Origin: Paradesertivirga superstes | Lineage (GTDB): Bacteria; Bacteroidota; Bacteroidia; Sphingobacteriales; Sphingobacteriaceae | Assembly (NCBI RefSeq): GCF_037622515.1 | Contig: NZ_JBBJCN010000009.1 | Span: 1 to 64,000 of the forward strand | Length of the DNA: 64,000 nucleotides | Direction: 5' to 3' | Part shown: positions 8,888 through 18,436 of the stretch, one piece after another | Numbering within the stretch: the first letter of the stretch is position 1 | Layout: the number at the start of each line of letters is the position of its first letter | Notes under the pieces: model-generated | Databases searched by the model: none | Seen by the model: only the letters and a program-made list of their open reading frames with translations | What the model was told of the DNA's origin: nothing | Translations under genes and position numbers: made by a program

Positions 8888-11755
8888 TTAAAAATTATAA
8901 ATTGCTATCGTTTCGAATATCGGATTTTGTCTTGGTTTTTCGTTCAGGAAAATAATTTTTCCTCCAAGATCAAAATTCGGCAAAGGAAAGCGTAAGAGGT
9001 TCATGTCTGCACGAAGTTCTGCACCATAAGAACGGGGTGAGAATTGCTTCTTAGAATCAATGTTTTCAAAGTCTGCAAAAAATCCCGCTTTAAAGCGTTT
9101 AATATATGAAAGCGGGCCAAGCTCCCAGTCGGGGTAAAACAATGGCATACGGTAGTCTAAGAGTAGCGTATTCCGGGTGTTCTCTGCCGGTCTCATGAAA
9201 CTGTACCCGCTAACCCGAGGGATATCCACGGTATTTCTATATTCGCCGCTGGAATTCTGGAAGTTGTATGAAGCCTGGAAAGAATGGTTTTGTAAAAGAC
9301 CAGGAAAATACAATGAGCTCCTGAATGTGAAAATCTCGCCATTCAATCGTTCCATAAAAGGGAAATGTCGGTACCTGAGGGAAATATTTTGTCCCCATCT
9401 AGGCGCTAAATCCCGCGGGCTCCGCCTATTGGATCTTGAAACAGAAAATTCATAATGCATCGGGAATTCCAGTTTATGAATTAATCCTGAAAAGTTGTTT
9501 TCGATCGAATAGCGGCTTGTATAGCTTGTGCCTGCTTTGAAATTAAGATTATAATTGTTGTTAAACTGGTTGGCGAGAAGGGGGACAGAAAGGTCAGCTT
9601 TGTATTCATTTTCTCTCCATGACACAGGAATAAGAACAGTTTTTCCGGACACGCTGACCCTTCTGTTTATTAATCTTGGCCGATTAAGGTAAGAGACATT
9701 CAGAACCGGAAAATATCTGCTGTAGGAGGCGCCGGCTTCATATTCGCTTTTTCGTAAAGCATTGTTGTACTGATAGCCGCTATAAAAGCTCAGCGTGTTG
9801 AGCTTATTATCAGACTGTAAACGTAGTCCAAGATTATTATCGTCAAAGAAAGTATTGTTTTCCACTATCGGTACAATGCTGTGGAAATAAAACAGGTTAC
9901 TTAATTCTCTGTAGCGTCTGGCAGGATAAGTTTTCGTGGGTATGGTTTCAAATACGTTTTTATTGCCTTCGTCTGGGATAAGAGGATCGGCGTAATTAAT
10001 TATCAGTTTTTTTATAGAACTAAGGGAAGTTCCTTCCGAGCCTTTGAATGGGATTGAAGAAATGTCGTAACCCAGAGGGGTGTAATTGTTGAACAATAGT
10101 TTGTCTGTGTGCTGATCGAAAAAGGGATTATGCGCACCGAATCTTGCTGATGTTAACTGATAGATTTCTTTGGTTTTCGGATTAAGTCTGTAGATGTTAT
10201 CGATGCCATTAAAATGGGCTTTGAAAATTACCTGATCATTCGCATAAACAGGGTGAAGAATTTCCTGCATCTGCAATGGCATCAGTTGAGTGAATTGCCC
10301 GGTCGACCTGTTTAATTCATAAATGGTTTTACCATTTGTCGCTACAGCGATTACAATTATTTTATTTCCGTTTTTGTTAAAGGCAGGCATCTGTAACATG
10401 TGGTTTTCAGGAGCTGGAAATCGCCGGATTTGTTTGCCCGTTTGAGCACTCAGTTCTACGAGTGAAATTTTATGAGATGTCGAAATTTCTACAGCGATGA
10501 TGGTACTTCCGTCGGGAGAAAGGGCAGGTGCAAATAGTTTGGTTTTATGAGTTAGCTGACGTTTAGAATTTTGTTTAATATCATAAAGATTTATAACGTT
10601 AAACGAACGCTGATGATACCTTGTATCGAACCTGAATTCATCCCAAACTATTTTTTCTGAAGCATAGCTGAACCAGGGAATTTCCTGAGAGCCGATGTCG
10701 AGAATCTTTGAGATTTTTCCATTTTCAAGCATCTCATAAATTGCGGGTGTTGAAGCTTTGCTTTCTTTGAGAAATAAAATACTACCCTTTGATGTGCCCG
10801 CAGGCAGGAGCATGTTTTCGGGTATTTTATTTTCACGTTTATTTATTGAAATATAGTTCCCGACCTCAACTTTTTCAAGCTGCTTTGACCATAGGTTTTT
10901 GAGTTCAAGTAAGGTAGAATCGTGAAGTTTTCTGGTGCTTAATCCGGTGAATTTTTTTACCGAGTTACTGAAGTTGTACGGGCGAAATGGGTTGCCTGAA
11001 ATCCGGCTGAACAAGCTGTCGTTTATGCCATTTCCAAAATCTCTTCTAAGCTTGGTGTTCATGAAAAAACCGAGTTGATAATATCCCGCAGCAAAGTCTT
11101 TTACTGAGCCAAAGTAATTTTTAGAATAGCTGTAATTTTTATCACTTAGTGTATTTGTTCGTAAGGCTAGATACCATTCTGGTATACGGCCTCGGCCTGC
11201 AGATGTTAGTGCTGTTTCTGTGGTTACAGCATCCCCCTCAAAGAACCAGGATGGGAGAGTAATGCCAAACATTGCCAGGGCCAGATTCTCGAGAGGGGGC
11301 TTGTTGAATTTACCTGTCAGCTTATCAAATTGAACAACATGCCGAAGTTCATGAATGGAAACTGTGTTGAGCCAGTTTTGAAAATCAAAGGACTGCGAAG
11401 GCGTGGCTATCAACTCGGACCTCCGGGGGGCGAGCTGCACAAATCCATTTGAAAATGTATTTTGATTTTGGAGGATGACAGAGATTTTTCTTGGTTGTTT
11501 TCCTAATGATTTGCTTACGCTGGAAATAATACCTTCCAGAGTATTTGCCATTCTTTGGCCTTCCTCTTCAAAGTCTGAAGGATAAATTATCTGGAAGTTT
11601 GGGGTATTGATTTGGTTCCATTTTAGCGATGGCGGGTTCTGTTCTCCCGGAAAAATCTGCGAGTTTGCCGGCCTGGAACTTATAGTTAATATTAGACACA
11701 CTAATAAATTGAAAATTAAGATTGTATATAGTGATTTTTTGCTTAAAAAAGTCAT
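8888..11755 (-). CDS. Outer-membrane metallopeptidase/TolB-propeller/beta-barrel protein
   Basis: A 955-residue protein with a signal peptide (about 8-32). An N-terminal domain carries a zinc-peptidase motif HELRH (135-139) and a likely third ligand in WFFEGDAVTTE (Glu173, 34 residues on), the gluzincin layout of peptidase MA-like families. Residues of roughly 300-580 hold repeated segments ending in phrases such as APALSPDGSTI, typical of TolB/PD40 beta-propeller blades. The last 350 or so residues alternate aromatic and polar residues like a surface-antigen beta-barrel and end in an aromatic residue (IAIYNF). The order suggests a barrel in the outer membrane presenting a peptidase and propeller. 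Substrate is unknown. Confidence 0.7.
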   Translation of the reverse strand: MTFLSKKSLYTILIFNLLVCLILTISSRPANSQIFPGEQNPPSLKWNQINTPNFQIIYPSDFEEEGQRMANTLEGIISSVSKSLGKQPRKISVILQNQNTFSNGFVQLAPRRSELIATPSQSFDFQNWLNTVSIHELRHVVQFDKLTGKFNKPPLENLALAMFGITLPSWFFEGDAVTTETALTSAGRGRIPEWYLALRTNTLSDKNYSYSKNYFGSVKDFAAGYYQLGFFMNTKLRRDFGNGINDSLFSRISGNPFRPYNFSNSVKKFTGLSTRKLHDSTLLELKNLWSKQLEKVEVGNYISINKRENKIPENMLLPAGTSKGSILFLKESKASTPAIYEMLENGKISKILDIGSQEIPWFSYASEKIVWDEFRFDTRYHQRSFNVINLYDIKQNSKRQLTHKTKLFAPALSPDGSTIIAVEISTSHKISLVELSAQTGKQIRRFPAPENHMLQMPAFNKNGNKIIVIAVATNGKTIYELNRSTGQFTQLMPLQMQEILHPVYANDQVIFKAHFNGIDNIYRLNPKTKEIYQLTSARFGAHNPFFDQHTDKLLFNNYTPLGYDISSIPFKGSEGTSLSSIKKLIINYADPLIPDEGNKNVFETIPTKTYPARRYRELSNLFYFHSIVPIVENNTFFDDNNLGLRLQSDNKLNTLSFYSGYQYNNALRKSEYEAGASYSRYFPVLNVSYLNRPRLINRRVSVSGKTVLIPVSWRENEYKADLSVPLLANQFNNNYNLNFKAGTSYTSRYSIENNFSGLIHKLEFPMHYEFSVSRSNRRSPRDLAPRWGQNISLRYRHFPFMERLNGEIFTFRSSLYFPGLLQNHSFQASYNFQNSSGEYRNTVDIPRVSGYSFMRPAENTRNTLLLDYRMPLFYPDWELGPLSYIKRFKAGFFADFENIDSKKQFSPRSYGAELRADMNLLRFPLPNFDLGGKIIFLNEKPRQNPIFETIAIYNF

Positions 11756-12391
11756 TTGCTAATTATATTAGTTTTTATTATTTTTTTTACCCCTTCTTAT
11801 TTGAAGTTTTACTTTTTACTGTGTATGTATTTTGCTGGTATATAAATATTTATAAAATATTTTATTTCGATATTTTTCGGTTTTAAAGCTGAAATTTAAG
11901 ACGTTTTTTAGGTGAAATACTCTTTTCATGCTTTAACTTAAAAATATGTTGAATGAAAAAACTTCCTCGCTAAATATAGGATTAAAATAGATAGATCCTT
12001 TAGATCTCCCAGTTTCCAGAAGAGTAAAAACTACTCTCTCCCCTGTTCTTGTTTTAGTGAAGATGAAAGAAAAATGGTTATTTGCATTCTTTAAAATCTG
12101 CTCAAAGTTCGGGGCTGGTTTAACTGGAGTTTCTTTATTGCTGCCGGATCTGAGATGTTCTCCTGACTCCTGGAGTTGGCTGCATCGCCAGTTTCAGCTT
12201 GCCGTGGGTGGTTAGCTTTAGAGTATGGAAATTCGGCTGGATTTATAAATGATATTTCACGCGCCAGACTTAAACTCGGTCGTGGTTTTAAATAATCAGG
12301 AACGCTTGGTTTTTATACTTAACAAAGCTGCTGGCCTGGATAAACAAGGGGTGGTTGATCTGTTGTTATTGAAAAAAAATGAAATGATTTT
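11756..12391. other. Gene-poor gap with no recognised gene
   Basis: About 640 bases without a convincing gene, AT-rich near 11760-11950. A 50-codon frame at 12063-12215 (+) begins MKEKWLFAFFKICSKFGAGL and a second frame ends at about 12293 with ARLKLGRGFK. Neither matches a family I recognise. They could be the remains of a decayed gene with a frame change near 12170-12215, or chance. The left part probably carries the promoter of the peptidase/barrel gene. Confidence 0.45.
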
Positions 12392-12431
12392 TTCAGTATA
12401 AAAATAGACCTTAGTGTATTTTTATACTGAA
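12392..12431 (-). terminator. Perfect 15-bp inverted repeat, probable terminator of the EamA gene
   Basis: Arms at 12392-12406 and 12417-12431 are perfectly complementary with a 10-base loop. Read on the minus strand the hairpin begins 8 bases after the EamA stop codon and is followed by a T-rich stretch (rc of 12371-12390). It most likely ends transcription of the tgt-permease-EamA operon. Confidence 0.65.
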
Positions 12432-12439
12432 GAAGAGGC

Positions 12440-13354
12440 CTAAACAAGAGGGGGTTTCTTAATTAGCTGCCTCTTCGAAAGACGATTTTTTATGAACGGA
12501 TAAAAAAATATCGAAGTTAGAATTATGGCCGCCCCGGCATAAAATCCAGCAGTCATTTGCTCTCTTTTTCCGAAGAAAAGAAAGGCTAAAATAATCCCGT
12601 ATACAGGCTCAAGATTGGTGATCAAAGCAACCCTGAAAGCGGATAAATATTTCATGACTGATACCCCTGCAACATAGGCTACCGAAGTGCAGATCGTTCC
12701 TAAAATTAAGAGATGGATAAGGTCAGAAGTGTTAAGTTTCATGCTGCTGTTAAAGCCATTTGTGACACCCAAAAAAAGCGAAATCCAAACCCAGGCACCA
12801 ATCAATTCATAGAAACTTATTATGGAAGCATCCCTGTTTTTAATCTGTTTTGAGTTTATGATAGAAAAAATACTTGCACAGAGAGCGCTGGTTAAACCCA
12901 AAATTATTCCGAGGGTAAATCTACTCTCGAACTCAAATATTAAGTATATGCCGCTTATAATCGCTAATCCGGTAAAGATCTCCAGCCTGGATATTTTTTG
13001 CTTGTTTAAAATAGGTTCTAAAATGGCGGTAAACAGCGTTAGAGAGGAAAGGCAGACCAGGGTAACAGATACTGTGGAAGACTTGATCGACTGGAAAAAA
13101 AGTATCCAGTGAGCCCCTACAATCGCCCCTGTAAAGAATAGTTTAAGGAAGGTATTCCAGCTTATTTTTAAGTTTGTTTTGGTGGTTTTGAAATACAGAT
13201 AAAGCGTAATTACCGCAATTAAAACCCGGTACCAAACCAGCTGTGTGGCGTTGATTGAAATGAGTGCACCGAGTATCCCTGTGAAGCCCCAGACAAAAAC
13301 TGTGAGGTGCAAAACAGTGAGATTCCGCTTGAGTGCAGAGGCAGAATTTGACAT
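12440..13354 (-). CDS. EamA family (drug/metabolite) transporter
   Basis: A 304-residue integral membrane protein with about ten hydrophobic helices in two repeated halves, the EamA/DMT layout. Recognisable parts include HLTVFVWGFTGILGALI near the N-terminus, the mid-chain GLTSALCASIFSIINS, and the second-half end NLEPVYGIILAFLFFGKRE, the DMT hallmark. The basic C-terminal tail is cytoplasmic. Substrate cannot be told from sequence. It is the last gene of a minus-strand run tgt - LptF/LptG permease - EamA, 11 bases after the permease. Confidence 0.85.
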   Translation of the reverse strand: MSNSASALKRNLTVLHLTVFVWGFTGILGALISINATQLVWYRVLIAVITLYLYFKTTKTNLKISWNTFLKLFFTGAIVGAHWILFFQSIKSSTVSVTLVCLSSLTLFTAILEPILNKQKISRLEIFTGLAIISGIYLIFEFESRFTLGIILGLTSALCASIFSIINSKQIKNRDASIISFYELIGAWVWISLFLGVTNGFNSSMKLNTSDLIHLLILGTICTSVAYVAGVSVMKYLSAFRVALITNLEPVYGIILAFLFFGKREQMTAGFYAGAAIILTSIFFYPFIKNRLSKRQLIKKPPLV

Positions 13355-13365
13355 ATTATTGAGTG

Positions 13366-14451
13366 TTATTTAGGCGCTTTTATTAACAGATAAAAGCCAA
13401 GAAATCCAAAAAGTATGTTGGGAATTACAACCGCAATTATAGGTGGCAAGCCCCCTTTCAGAGAGAACATATTTGCAAATTGTATGAATAAAATATAGAC
13501 AAAACTAAGTAAAATACCCGCCCCTAACGGCAGTCCTATTCCCCCCCGAACTTTTCTGGACGATAAGGCAACTCCCATTAAAGTGAGAACGAAAGCAGAA
13601 AACGGATAAACAAAACGTCGGTATTTTTCTAAAAGCAGCTCGTTCATAATGCCGGCGCCACGTATTTTTTCTTTTTCAATACGGGTGTTCAGCTCTCTCA
13701 TATTCATGGCTTTTGTAAGGTTATCGTAGATTTCAAAATCAACCGGTCGCATGTCAAGTGTTGTATCTTTTATTGCTCCGGAGCTCATGACCTCCTTTAA
13801 ACCGTTAATTTTTCTGGTAGAATAATTCTCAAGCTTCCATTTGAATTTTACGGAATCCCACAAAATCCGGTCGGCCATAGTTTTTTCTACTAATTCATCT
13901 CCGTTAAACCTTTCGAGTGAGAACTTGTAGCCTGTTTTTTGAGTATTATCAAAGTTTTCTATAAACACATAGCTATCCTTATTTAGTTGCAAATGTGTGT
14001 ACATTTTCGTGTTATCGGTTTTCGGATTGATATAAACGTTTTCAAATTCTACCAGCAACTGGTTCGTTTCGGGAATTATAAAAAGGTTGAATATCAGCGT
14101 TATGACGAAAATAACCGAGGATGAAATAAAATATGGCCATAAAAAACGGTTAAAGCTTACACCACCGCTTAAAATGGGCACAATCTCTGTTTGATCAGCC
14201 ATTTTTGCCGTAAAAAATATTACAGCAATGAAATTGATCAGGGGTGACAGAAAGTTAAGGTAGAAGGGGAGAAAGCCTGCATAGTATTCAAATATGATTT
14301 TTGAAACAGGTGCTTCATGCTTAATAAAGTCATCCAGACGTTCAGAAATATCAAAAACCACAATTATTACAGAAAAAATTGCCATGGTGAATACAAAGGT
14401 TCCAAGGTATTTTTTGATAATGTACCAATCGAGGATTTTAATCTTTAGCAT
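13366..14451 (-). CDS. LptF/LptG family permease (LPS export)
   Basis: A 361-residue YjgP/YjgQ-family protein. Three N-terminal membrane helices (from about 13-32, 60-80 and 102-125), a periplasmic beta-jellyroll-like middle (about 130-265), and three C-terminal helices (about 280-358) follow the LptF/LptG pattern. In the Lpt system these subunits form the membrane part of the LptB2FG ABC transporter, which extracts lipopolysaccharide from the inner membrane. DWYIIKKYLGTFVFT at 8-22 is typical of the LptG type. Which of the two it is cannot be settled from sequence. It begins 3 bases after tgt. Confidence 0.87.
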   Translation of the reverse strand: MLKIKILDWYIIKKYLGTFVFTMAIFSVIIVVFDISERLDDFIKHEAPVSKIIFEYYAGFLPFYLNFLSPLINFIAVIFFTAKMADQTEIVPILSGGVSFNRFLWPYFISSSVIFVITLIFNLFIIPETNQLLVEFENVYINPKTDNTKMYTHLQLNKDSYVFIENFDNTQKTGYKFSLERFNGDELVEKTMADRILWDSVKFKWKLENYSTRKINGLKEVMSSGAIKDTTLDMRPVDFEIYDNLTKAMNMRELNTRIEKEKIRGAGIMNELLLEKYRRFVYPFSAFVLTLMGVALSSRKVRGGIGLPLGAGILLSFVYILFIQFANMFSLKGGLPPIIAVVIPNILFGFLGFYLLIKAPK

Positions 14452-14454
14452 GCC

Positions 14455-15585
14455 TTATAAACGCTGAGAAAGTTGATTTGTCATTTTATTTTTCCAGTCA
14501 TAGAATTCTCCCGAAATTATCTTTTCGCGAGCTTCTCCAACCAGCCAAATATAAAAATGGAGATTATGTAATGTAGCAATCTGGGCGCCCAGAATTTCTT
14601 TTGATGTAATTAAATGCCTTAAATAAGCTTTTGAATAGTTCAGATCTGCAAACAAATCACTGTCTTCTTCAATGGCACTAAAGTCATCTTTCCATTTCTC
14701 ATTACGGATATTGATAATGCCATTTTTAGTAAATAGCATTCCGTTCCGGGCATTTCGGGTCGGCATAACACAGTCAAACATATCTATGCCCAAGGCAATG
14801 TTTTCGAGGATATTAACAGGTGTGCCTACACCCATCAAGTACCTGGGCTTTTCGTAGGGTAAAATATCGCAAACCACCTCTGTCATCGCATACATTTCTT
14901 CAGCAGGTTCACCAACCGATAAGCCGCCTATTGCATTTCCTTCACGGTTGAAGGAGGCAATCACTTCTGCCGATTTTTGTCTCAGATCTTTGTAAACCGA
15001 GCCCTGAACTATAGGAAACAATGTTTGGGAATAGCCATATTTTGGTTCCGTACTATCGAACCTGTCGCAACAGCGTTTAAGCCATCTATGGGTCATTTCA
15101 ATAGACTTCCGGGCATAGTTATACTCACATGGGTATGGTGTACATTCATCAAAAGCCATAATTATGTCGGCACCGATTACACGCTGAATATCCATTACAT
15201 TTTCGGCTGTAAACAAGTGCTTTGACCCGTCAATGTGCGATCGGAAGGTTACACCCTGTTCTTTAATCTTCCTTACTTCACTTAATGAATAGACCTGGTA
15301 ACCACCGCTATCGGTCAGAATGGGCTTATTCCATCCATTAAATTTATGTAGTCCGCCGGCTTTTTCAATGGTATTTAATCCTGGCCTAAGATATAAATGA
15401 TACGTGTTGCCCAGGATAATCTGTGCTTTAATGTCTTCCTCAAGTTCACGTTGGTGGACCGCCTTCACAGTACCGGCAGTACCCACCGGCATAAAAATGG
15501 GAGTTTTTATAGTTCCGTGATCTGTTGTAATTTCCCCGGCCCGGGCCTTAGAAAATTTATCTGATGCTTCTAATTTAAATCTCAT
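14455..15585 (-). CDS. tgt: tRNA-guanine transglycosylase (queuine tRNA-ribosyltransferase)
   Basis: A 376-residue TIM-barrel enzyme that swaps guanine-34 for preQ1 in GUN-anticodon tRNAs. The general-acid/base Asp92 (TDSGGYQV), Asp146 (FDECTPYP), the GGLSVGE loop (220-226) and the nucleophile Asp271 (FDCVMPTRNAR) are all present. The usual C-terminal zinc site CxCxxC is missing: its region (305-322) reads EEDSDLFADLNYSKAYLR, while the fourth ligand His340 (TLHNLHFY) remains. Similar losses may be common to Bacteroidota. It heads an operon with the LPS permease. Confidence 0.94.
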   Translation of the reverse strand: MRFKLEASDKFSKARAGEITTDHGTIKTPIFMPVGTAGTVKAVHQRELEEDIKAQIILGNTYHLYLRPGLNTIEKAGGLHKFNGWNKPILTDSGGYQVYSLSEVRKIKEQGVTFRSHIDGSKHLFTAENVMDIQRVIGADIIMAFDECTPYPCEYNYARKSIEMTHRWLKRCCDRFDSTEPKYGYSQTLFPIVQGSVYKDLRQKSAEVIASFNREGNAIGGLSVGEPAEEMYAMTEVVCDILPYEKPRYLMGVGTPVNILENIALGIDMFDCVMPTRNARNGMLFTKNGIINIRNEKWKDDFSAIEEDSDLFADLNYSKAYLRHLITSKEILGAQIATLHNLHFYIWLVGEAREKIISGEFYDWKNKMTNQLSQRL

Positions 15586-15783
15586 TATAAAGTCGCAAAA
15601 ATACTAAAATAAAACAGGCTTGACTGATTAAAATACGTCTGGCATCAGGGACTTTTTAAAAGATTTTTCAGAAGACTTAAATGTAGATTTTTAAGCTTTG
15701 CTTTGTTTTTTTTACAAGAATAAATCCGGAATAATTACCTGAAAATTTAGAACTTTGCCAATTCGTGTTTTAAGGTCACTATA

Positions 15784-16905
15784 TTGGTAGATAATCTGTA
15801 CATAGCAGTTTTCATATTACTGCAATTAGCTTTTTGGGTTCAACTCTATTACATTACAATTATAAATTCGCGGTTAAGCAAGTTTAAAATTGCAGATGAT
15901 AAAGAGGATCTTATAAAACATCCTGTTTCTGTGATAATATGTGCCCGAAATGAGGAGCAGAACCTTTCCAGGAATCTGCAATTAATTTTAGAACAGGATT
16001 ATCCCGATTTTGAGGTAATTGTAGTCAATGACTGCTCGGGCGATGATTCTCATATGGTTTTGCGCGGTTTATCATCTTTATATCCCCATCTTAGGGTGGT
16101 AACAATAAATGAGCATGAGCGGTTTAAGCACGGAAAGAAATTTGCAGTTACCTTAGGCATTAAAGCCGCCAGTAAAGAGTATCTCCTTTTTACAGATGCT
16201 GATTGTGAGCCATCTTCTTCCACCTGGATTTCAAGAATGCAACAGAATTTTCAGGACAAAACTGAGATAGTTTTAGGGTTTTCTCCATATAAAAAGGATA
16301 TCAGCTTTCTAAATAAATTAATCAGGTTCGAAACATTCATTACAGCCATAAATTATTTTTCATTCGCACTTTCAGGGAAACCATATATGGGAGTGGGGAG
16401 AAATATGGCCTATACAAAATCACTTTTTTTCAAAGGAAAAGGCTTTGCTTCGCATATGCATATTCCTTCAGGAGACGATGATCTGTTTGTGAATCAAAAT
16501 GCCAATCCTCACAATGTAGCCATAGAAATTCATCCTGATACACATGTGTGGTCTGATCCAAAAGCTACTTTTCTAACTTATTTTACTCAGAAAGTACGGC
16601 ACATGGGAGCCGGAAAAGCGTATAGACCTGAGCATAAAAGGATGCTTTCTTTGCAAACCGGTTCGGCATTGTTGTTTTATGTAACTCTGATCGCTTTGTT
16701 TTTCTTTGATGCGCAATGGTGGATTCTCCTATCTTTTTATCTAATTAGGTTGGTAGTTCAACTTCTTGTATATTACCCAATTATGAAAAAATTGGACGGT
16801 AAAGATTTAATTTGGTGGGTTCCTGTTTTGGATTTAATTTTTAATTTTTATATACTAGTGCTGAGCATAGTTTCTTTATTCAGGAAAAAAGTTAAATGGA
16901 AGTAA
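15784..16905 (+). CDS. Membrane-bound glycosyltransferase family 2
   Basis: A 373-residue glycosyltransferase. A membrane helix at about 3-27 is followed by a GT-A domain beginning HPVSVIICARNEEQNL (46-61), with VVNDCSGDDS and the metal-binding FTDADCEP. Two or three C-terminal helices (about 295-362) anchor it in the inner membrane. The reading frame has no early ATG; the TTG at 15784 is the only start after the upstream stop, with an AAGG about 8 bases before it. Its end overlaps the sigma-factor gene by 10 bases. Product could be a glycolipid or exopolysaccharide. Confidence 0.85.
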   Translation: MVDNLYIAVFILLQLAFWVQLYYITIINSRLSKFKIADDKEDLIKHPVSVIICARNEEQNLSRNLQLILEQDYPDFEVIVVNDCSGDDSHMVLRGLSSLYPHLRVVTINEHERFKHGKKFAVTLGIKAASKEYLLFTDADCEPSSSTWISRMQQNFQDKTEIVLGFSPYKKDISFLNKLIRFETFITAINYFSFALSGKPYMGVGRNMAYTKSLFFKGKGFASHMHIPSGDDDLFVNQNANPHNVAIEIHPDTHVWSDPKATFLTYFTQKVRHMGAGKAYRPEHKRMLSLQTGSALLFYVTLIALFFFDAQWWILLSFYLIRLVVQLLVYYPIMKKLDGKDLIWWVPVLDLIFNFYILVLSIVSLFRKKVKWK

Positions 16906-17510
16906 ATCCGAATTTTTCAGCAAACGCAGTAAACGATTTTAACCTGGTAATGCGAGCCAAAGATGGCGATCAGAAGGCATATGCGGAACTGATGCAGCGT
17001 TATAAGGACTCTATTTATTTTATGGCTTTGAAAATGGTTAACAATAAGGATGATTCTATGGATCTAACTGTTGAGACCTTTGGGAAAGCATTCGAAAATA
17101 TTGATAAATATAAACCCGACTTCGCATTCAGTACCTGGCTATTTCGGATAGCAACTAATAACTGTATAGACTTTATACGGAAAAAACGCTTGAAAATGGT
17201 TTCTATCAATTCAATGGTAGACGATGAAGGGGATGAACGACCTTTGCAAATTAAATCAGATACGCTCAATCCAGAAGAAACTTCAATTAAAAAGCAGCAG
17301 CAGGAACAATTGAAAATTATCGTTGATAAGCTGCCGCAGCGATATAAAACGCTCATAGTATTAAGATATTTTGAAGAGCTTTCTTATGAAGAAATAGCTC
17401 AGCAATTAGACTTACCTTTGGGAACTGTTAAGGCGCAATTGTTTAGAGCGCGAGATTTACTACACAATGTTCTTAGCAGAAGAAAGAAAAACCCAGGCAG
17501 TGACTTCTGA
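16896..17510 (+). CDS. ECF-type RNA polymerase sigma factor
   Basis: A 204-residue sigma-70-family factor with region 2 (about 24-95, including AYAELMQRYKDSIYFMALK and the -10-binding stretch AFSTWLFRIATNNCIDFIRKKR split across 128-150 in the encoded chain) and region 4 (about 140-195, including YEEIAQQLDLPLGTVKAQLFRAR). No anti-sigma gene lies beside it. It overlaps the upstream glycosyltransferase by 10 bases and rsmG by 11-44 bases depending on the rsmG start, so the three genes form one operon. Its regulon is unknown. Confidence 0.88.
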   Translation: MEVNPNFSANAVNDFNLVMRAKDGDQKAYAELMQRYKDSIYFMALKMVNNKDDSMDLTVETFGKAFENIDKYKPDFAFSTWLFRIATNNCIDFIRKKRLKMVSINSMVDDEGDERPLQIKSDTLNPEETSIKKQQQEQLKIIVDKLPQRYKTLIVLRYFEELSYEEIAQQLDLPLGTVKAQLFRARDLLHNVLSRRKKNPGSDF

Positions 17511-18132
17511 TATTATTTTTAAATACTTCCCCAATTTAAGCACAGAACAACAGGATCAATTCAACAAGCTTGAAGAATTGTATCGGTTTTGGAATGCTCA
17601 GATCAATGTAATTTCCCGTAAAGATATTGACAGCTTATATTTGCATCATATTCTCCATTCTTTAAGTATTGCTAAAGTAATAGAGTTTTTGCCTGGAGAG
17701 AAAGTGCTGGATGTCGGCACTGGAGGAGGATTTCCTGGTATTCCATTAGCAATATTATTTCCTGATACTCATTTTCATCTGGTAGATTCTATCGGAAAAA
17801 AAATAAAAGTTGTACATGAAGTTTCGAAATCTATAGGTTTAAAAAACCTGGTTTCAACCCATGCCAGGGCAGAACAGATTGATAATCATTTTAATTTTAT
17901 TATCTCCAGAGCGGTAACACAGCTAAAAGATTTTTATCCATGGGTAAGAGGGAAATTTGAAAAAAAACCATTGAACAAATTGCCCAATGGTGTATTGTAT
18001 CTTAAGGGAGGTGATTTAGAGCAAGAGCTTAAAGACTCAAAACTTAAAGATATAGACCTTTACCCGCTTTCAAAATATTTTGAGGAAGAATATTTTGAGA
18101 CGAAATATGTGGTGTATTTTCCGGCGCAATAA
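17500..18132 (+). CDS. rsmG: 16S rRNA (guanine-527-N7)-methyltransferase
   Basis: A Rossmann methyltransferase that makes m7G527 in 16S rRNA. The SAM-binding motif LDVGTGGGFPGIPLAI and the flanking FWNAQINVISRKD are family hallmarks. I choose the GTG at 17500, which gives 210 residues beginning MTSDIIFKYFP, matching the usual length and N-terminus. An in-frame ATG at 17467 would add 11 residues with no family counterpart. Either start lies inside the ECF sigma gene, so translation is probably coupled. Confidence 0.9.
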   Translation: MTSDIIFKYFPNLSTEQQDQFNKLEELYRFWNAQINVISRKDIDSLYLHHILHSLSIAKVIEFLPGEKVLDVGTGGGFPGIPLAILFPDTHFHLVDSIGKKIKVVHEVSKSIGLKNLVSTHARAEQIDNHFNFIISRAVTQLKDFYPWVRGKFEKKPLNKLPNGVLYLKGGDLEQELKDSKLKDIDLYPLSKYFEEEYFETKYVVYFPAQ

Positions 18133-18436
18133 GGATTTTGCCAGAATATAAAGCTTTACGTAATCTCCCTAGGGGAGTCAACTATTTTGATATCCTGCTC
18201 AGGTGCAACAATTTGATGTCGTTAACGAAATTATAAGCGGGCTTTGGATACGTCATAACTTCGGCTATACCCTAAGTATCGATTCATTTAACTTCCATCG
18301 AATCTGAATTACCTGCTCTTCTGCCTGGCAAGTTCTTTAATATGAATTTTACTTTTATCTTTCATGCGTTTATTCTTGGCCCAAACTAGGTTTGTAGTTT
18401 GTTGTAAATTTTGTAAAATAGATCATTAATTTGCCT
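18133..18436. other. Intergenic region between rsmG and dprA
   Basis: About 300 bases with stops in every frame and no recognised gene, repeat or RNA. The only feature is a near-palindrome at about 18167-18180 (CTCCCTAGGGGAG). The right end holds a near-match -7 box, TTAATTTG at 18426-18433, ending three bases before the dprA ATG. Confidence 0.5.
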
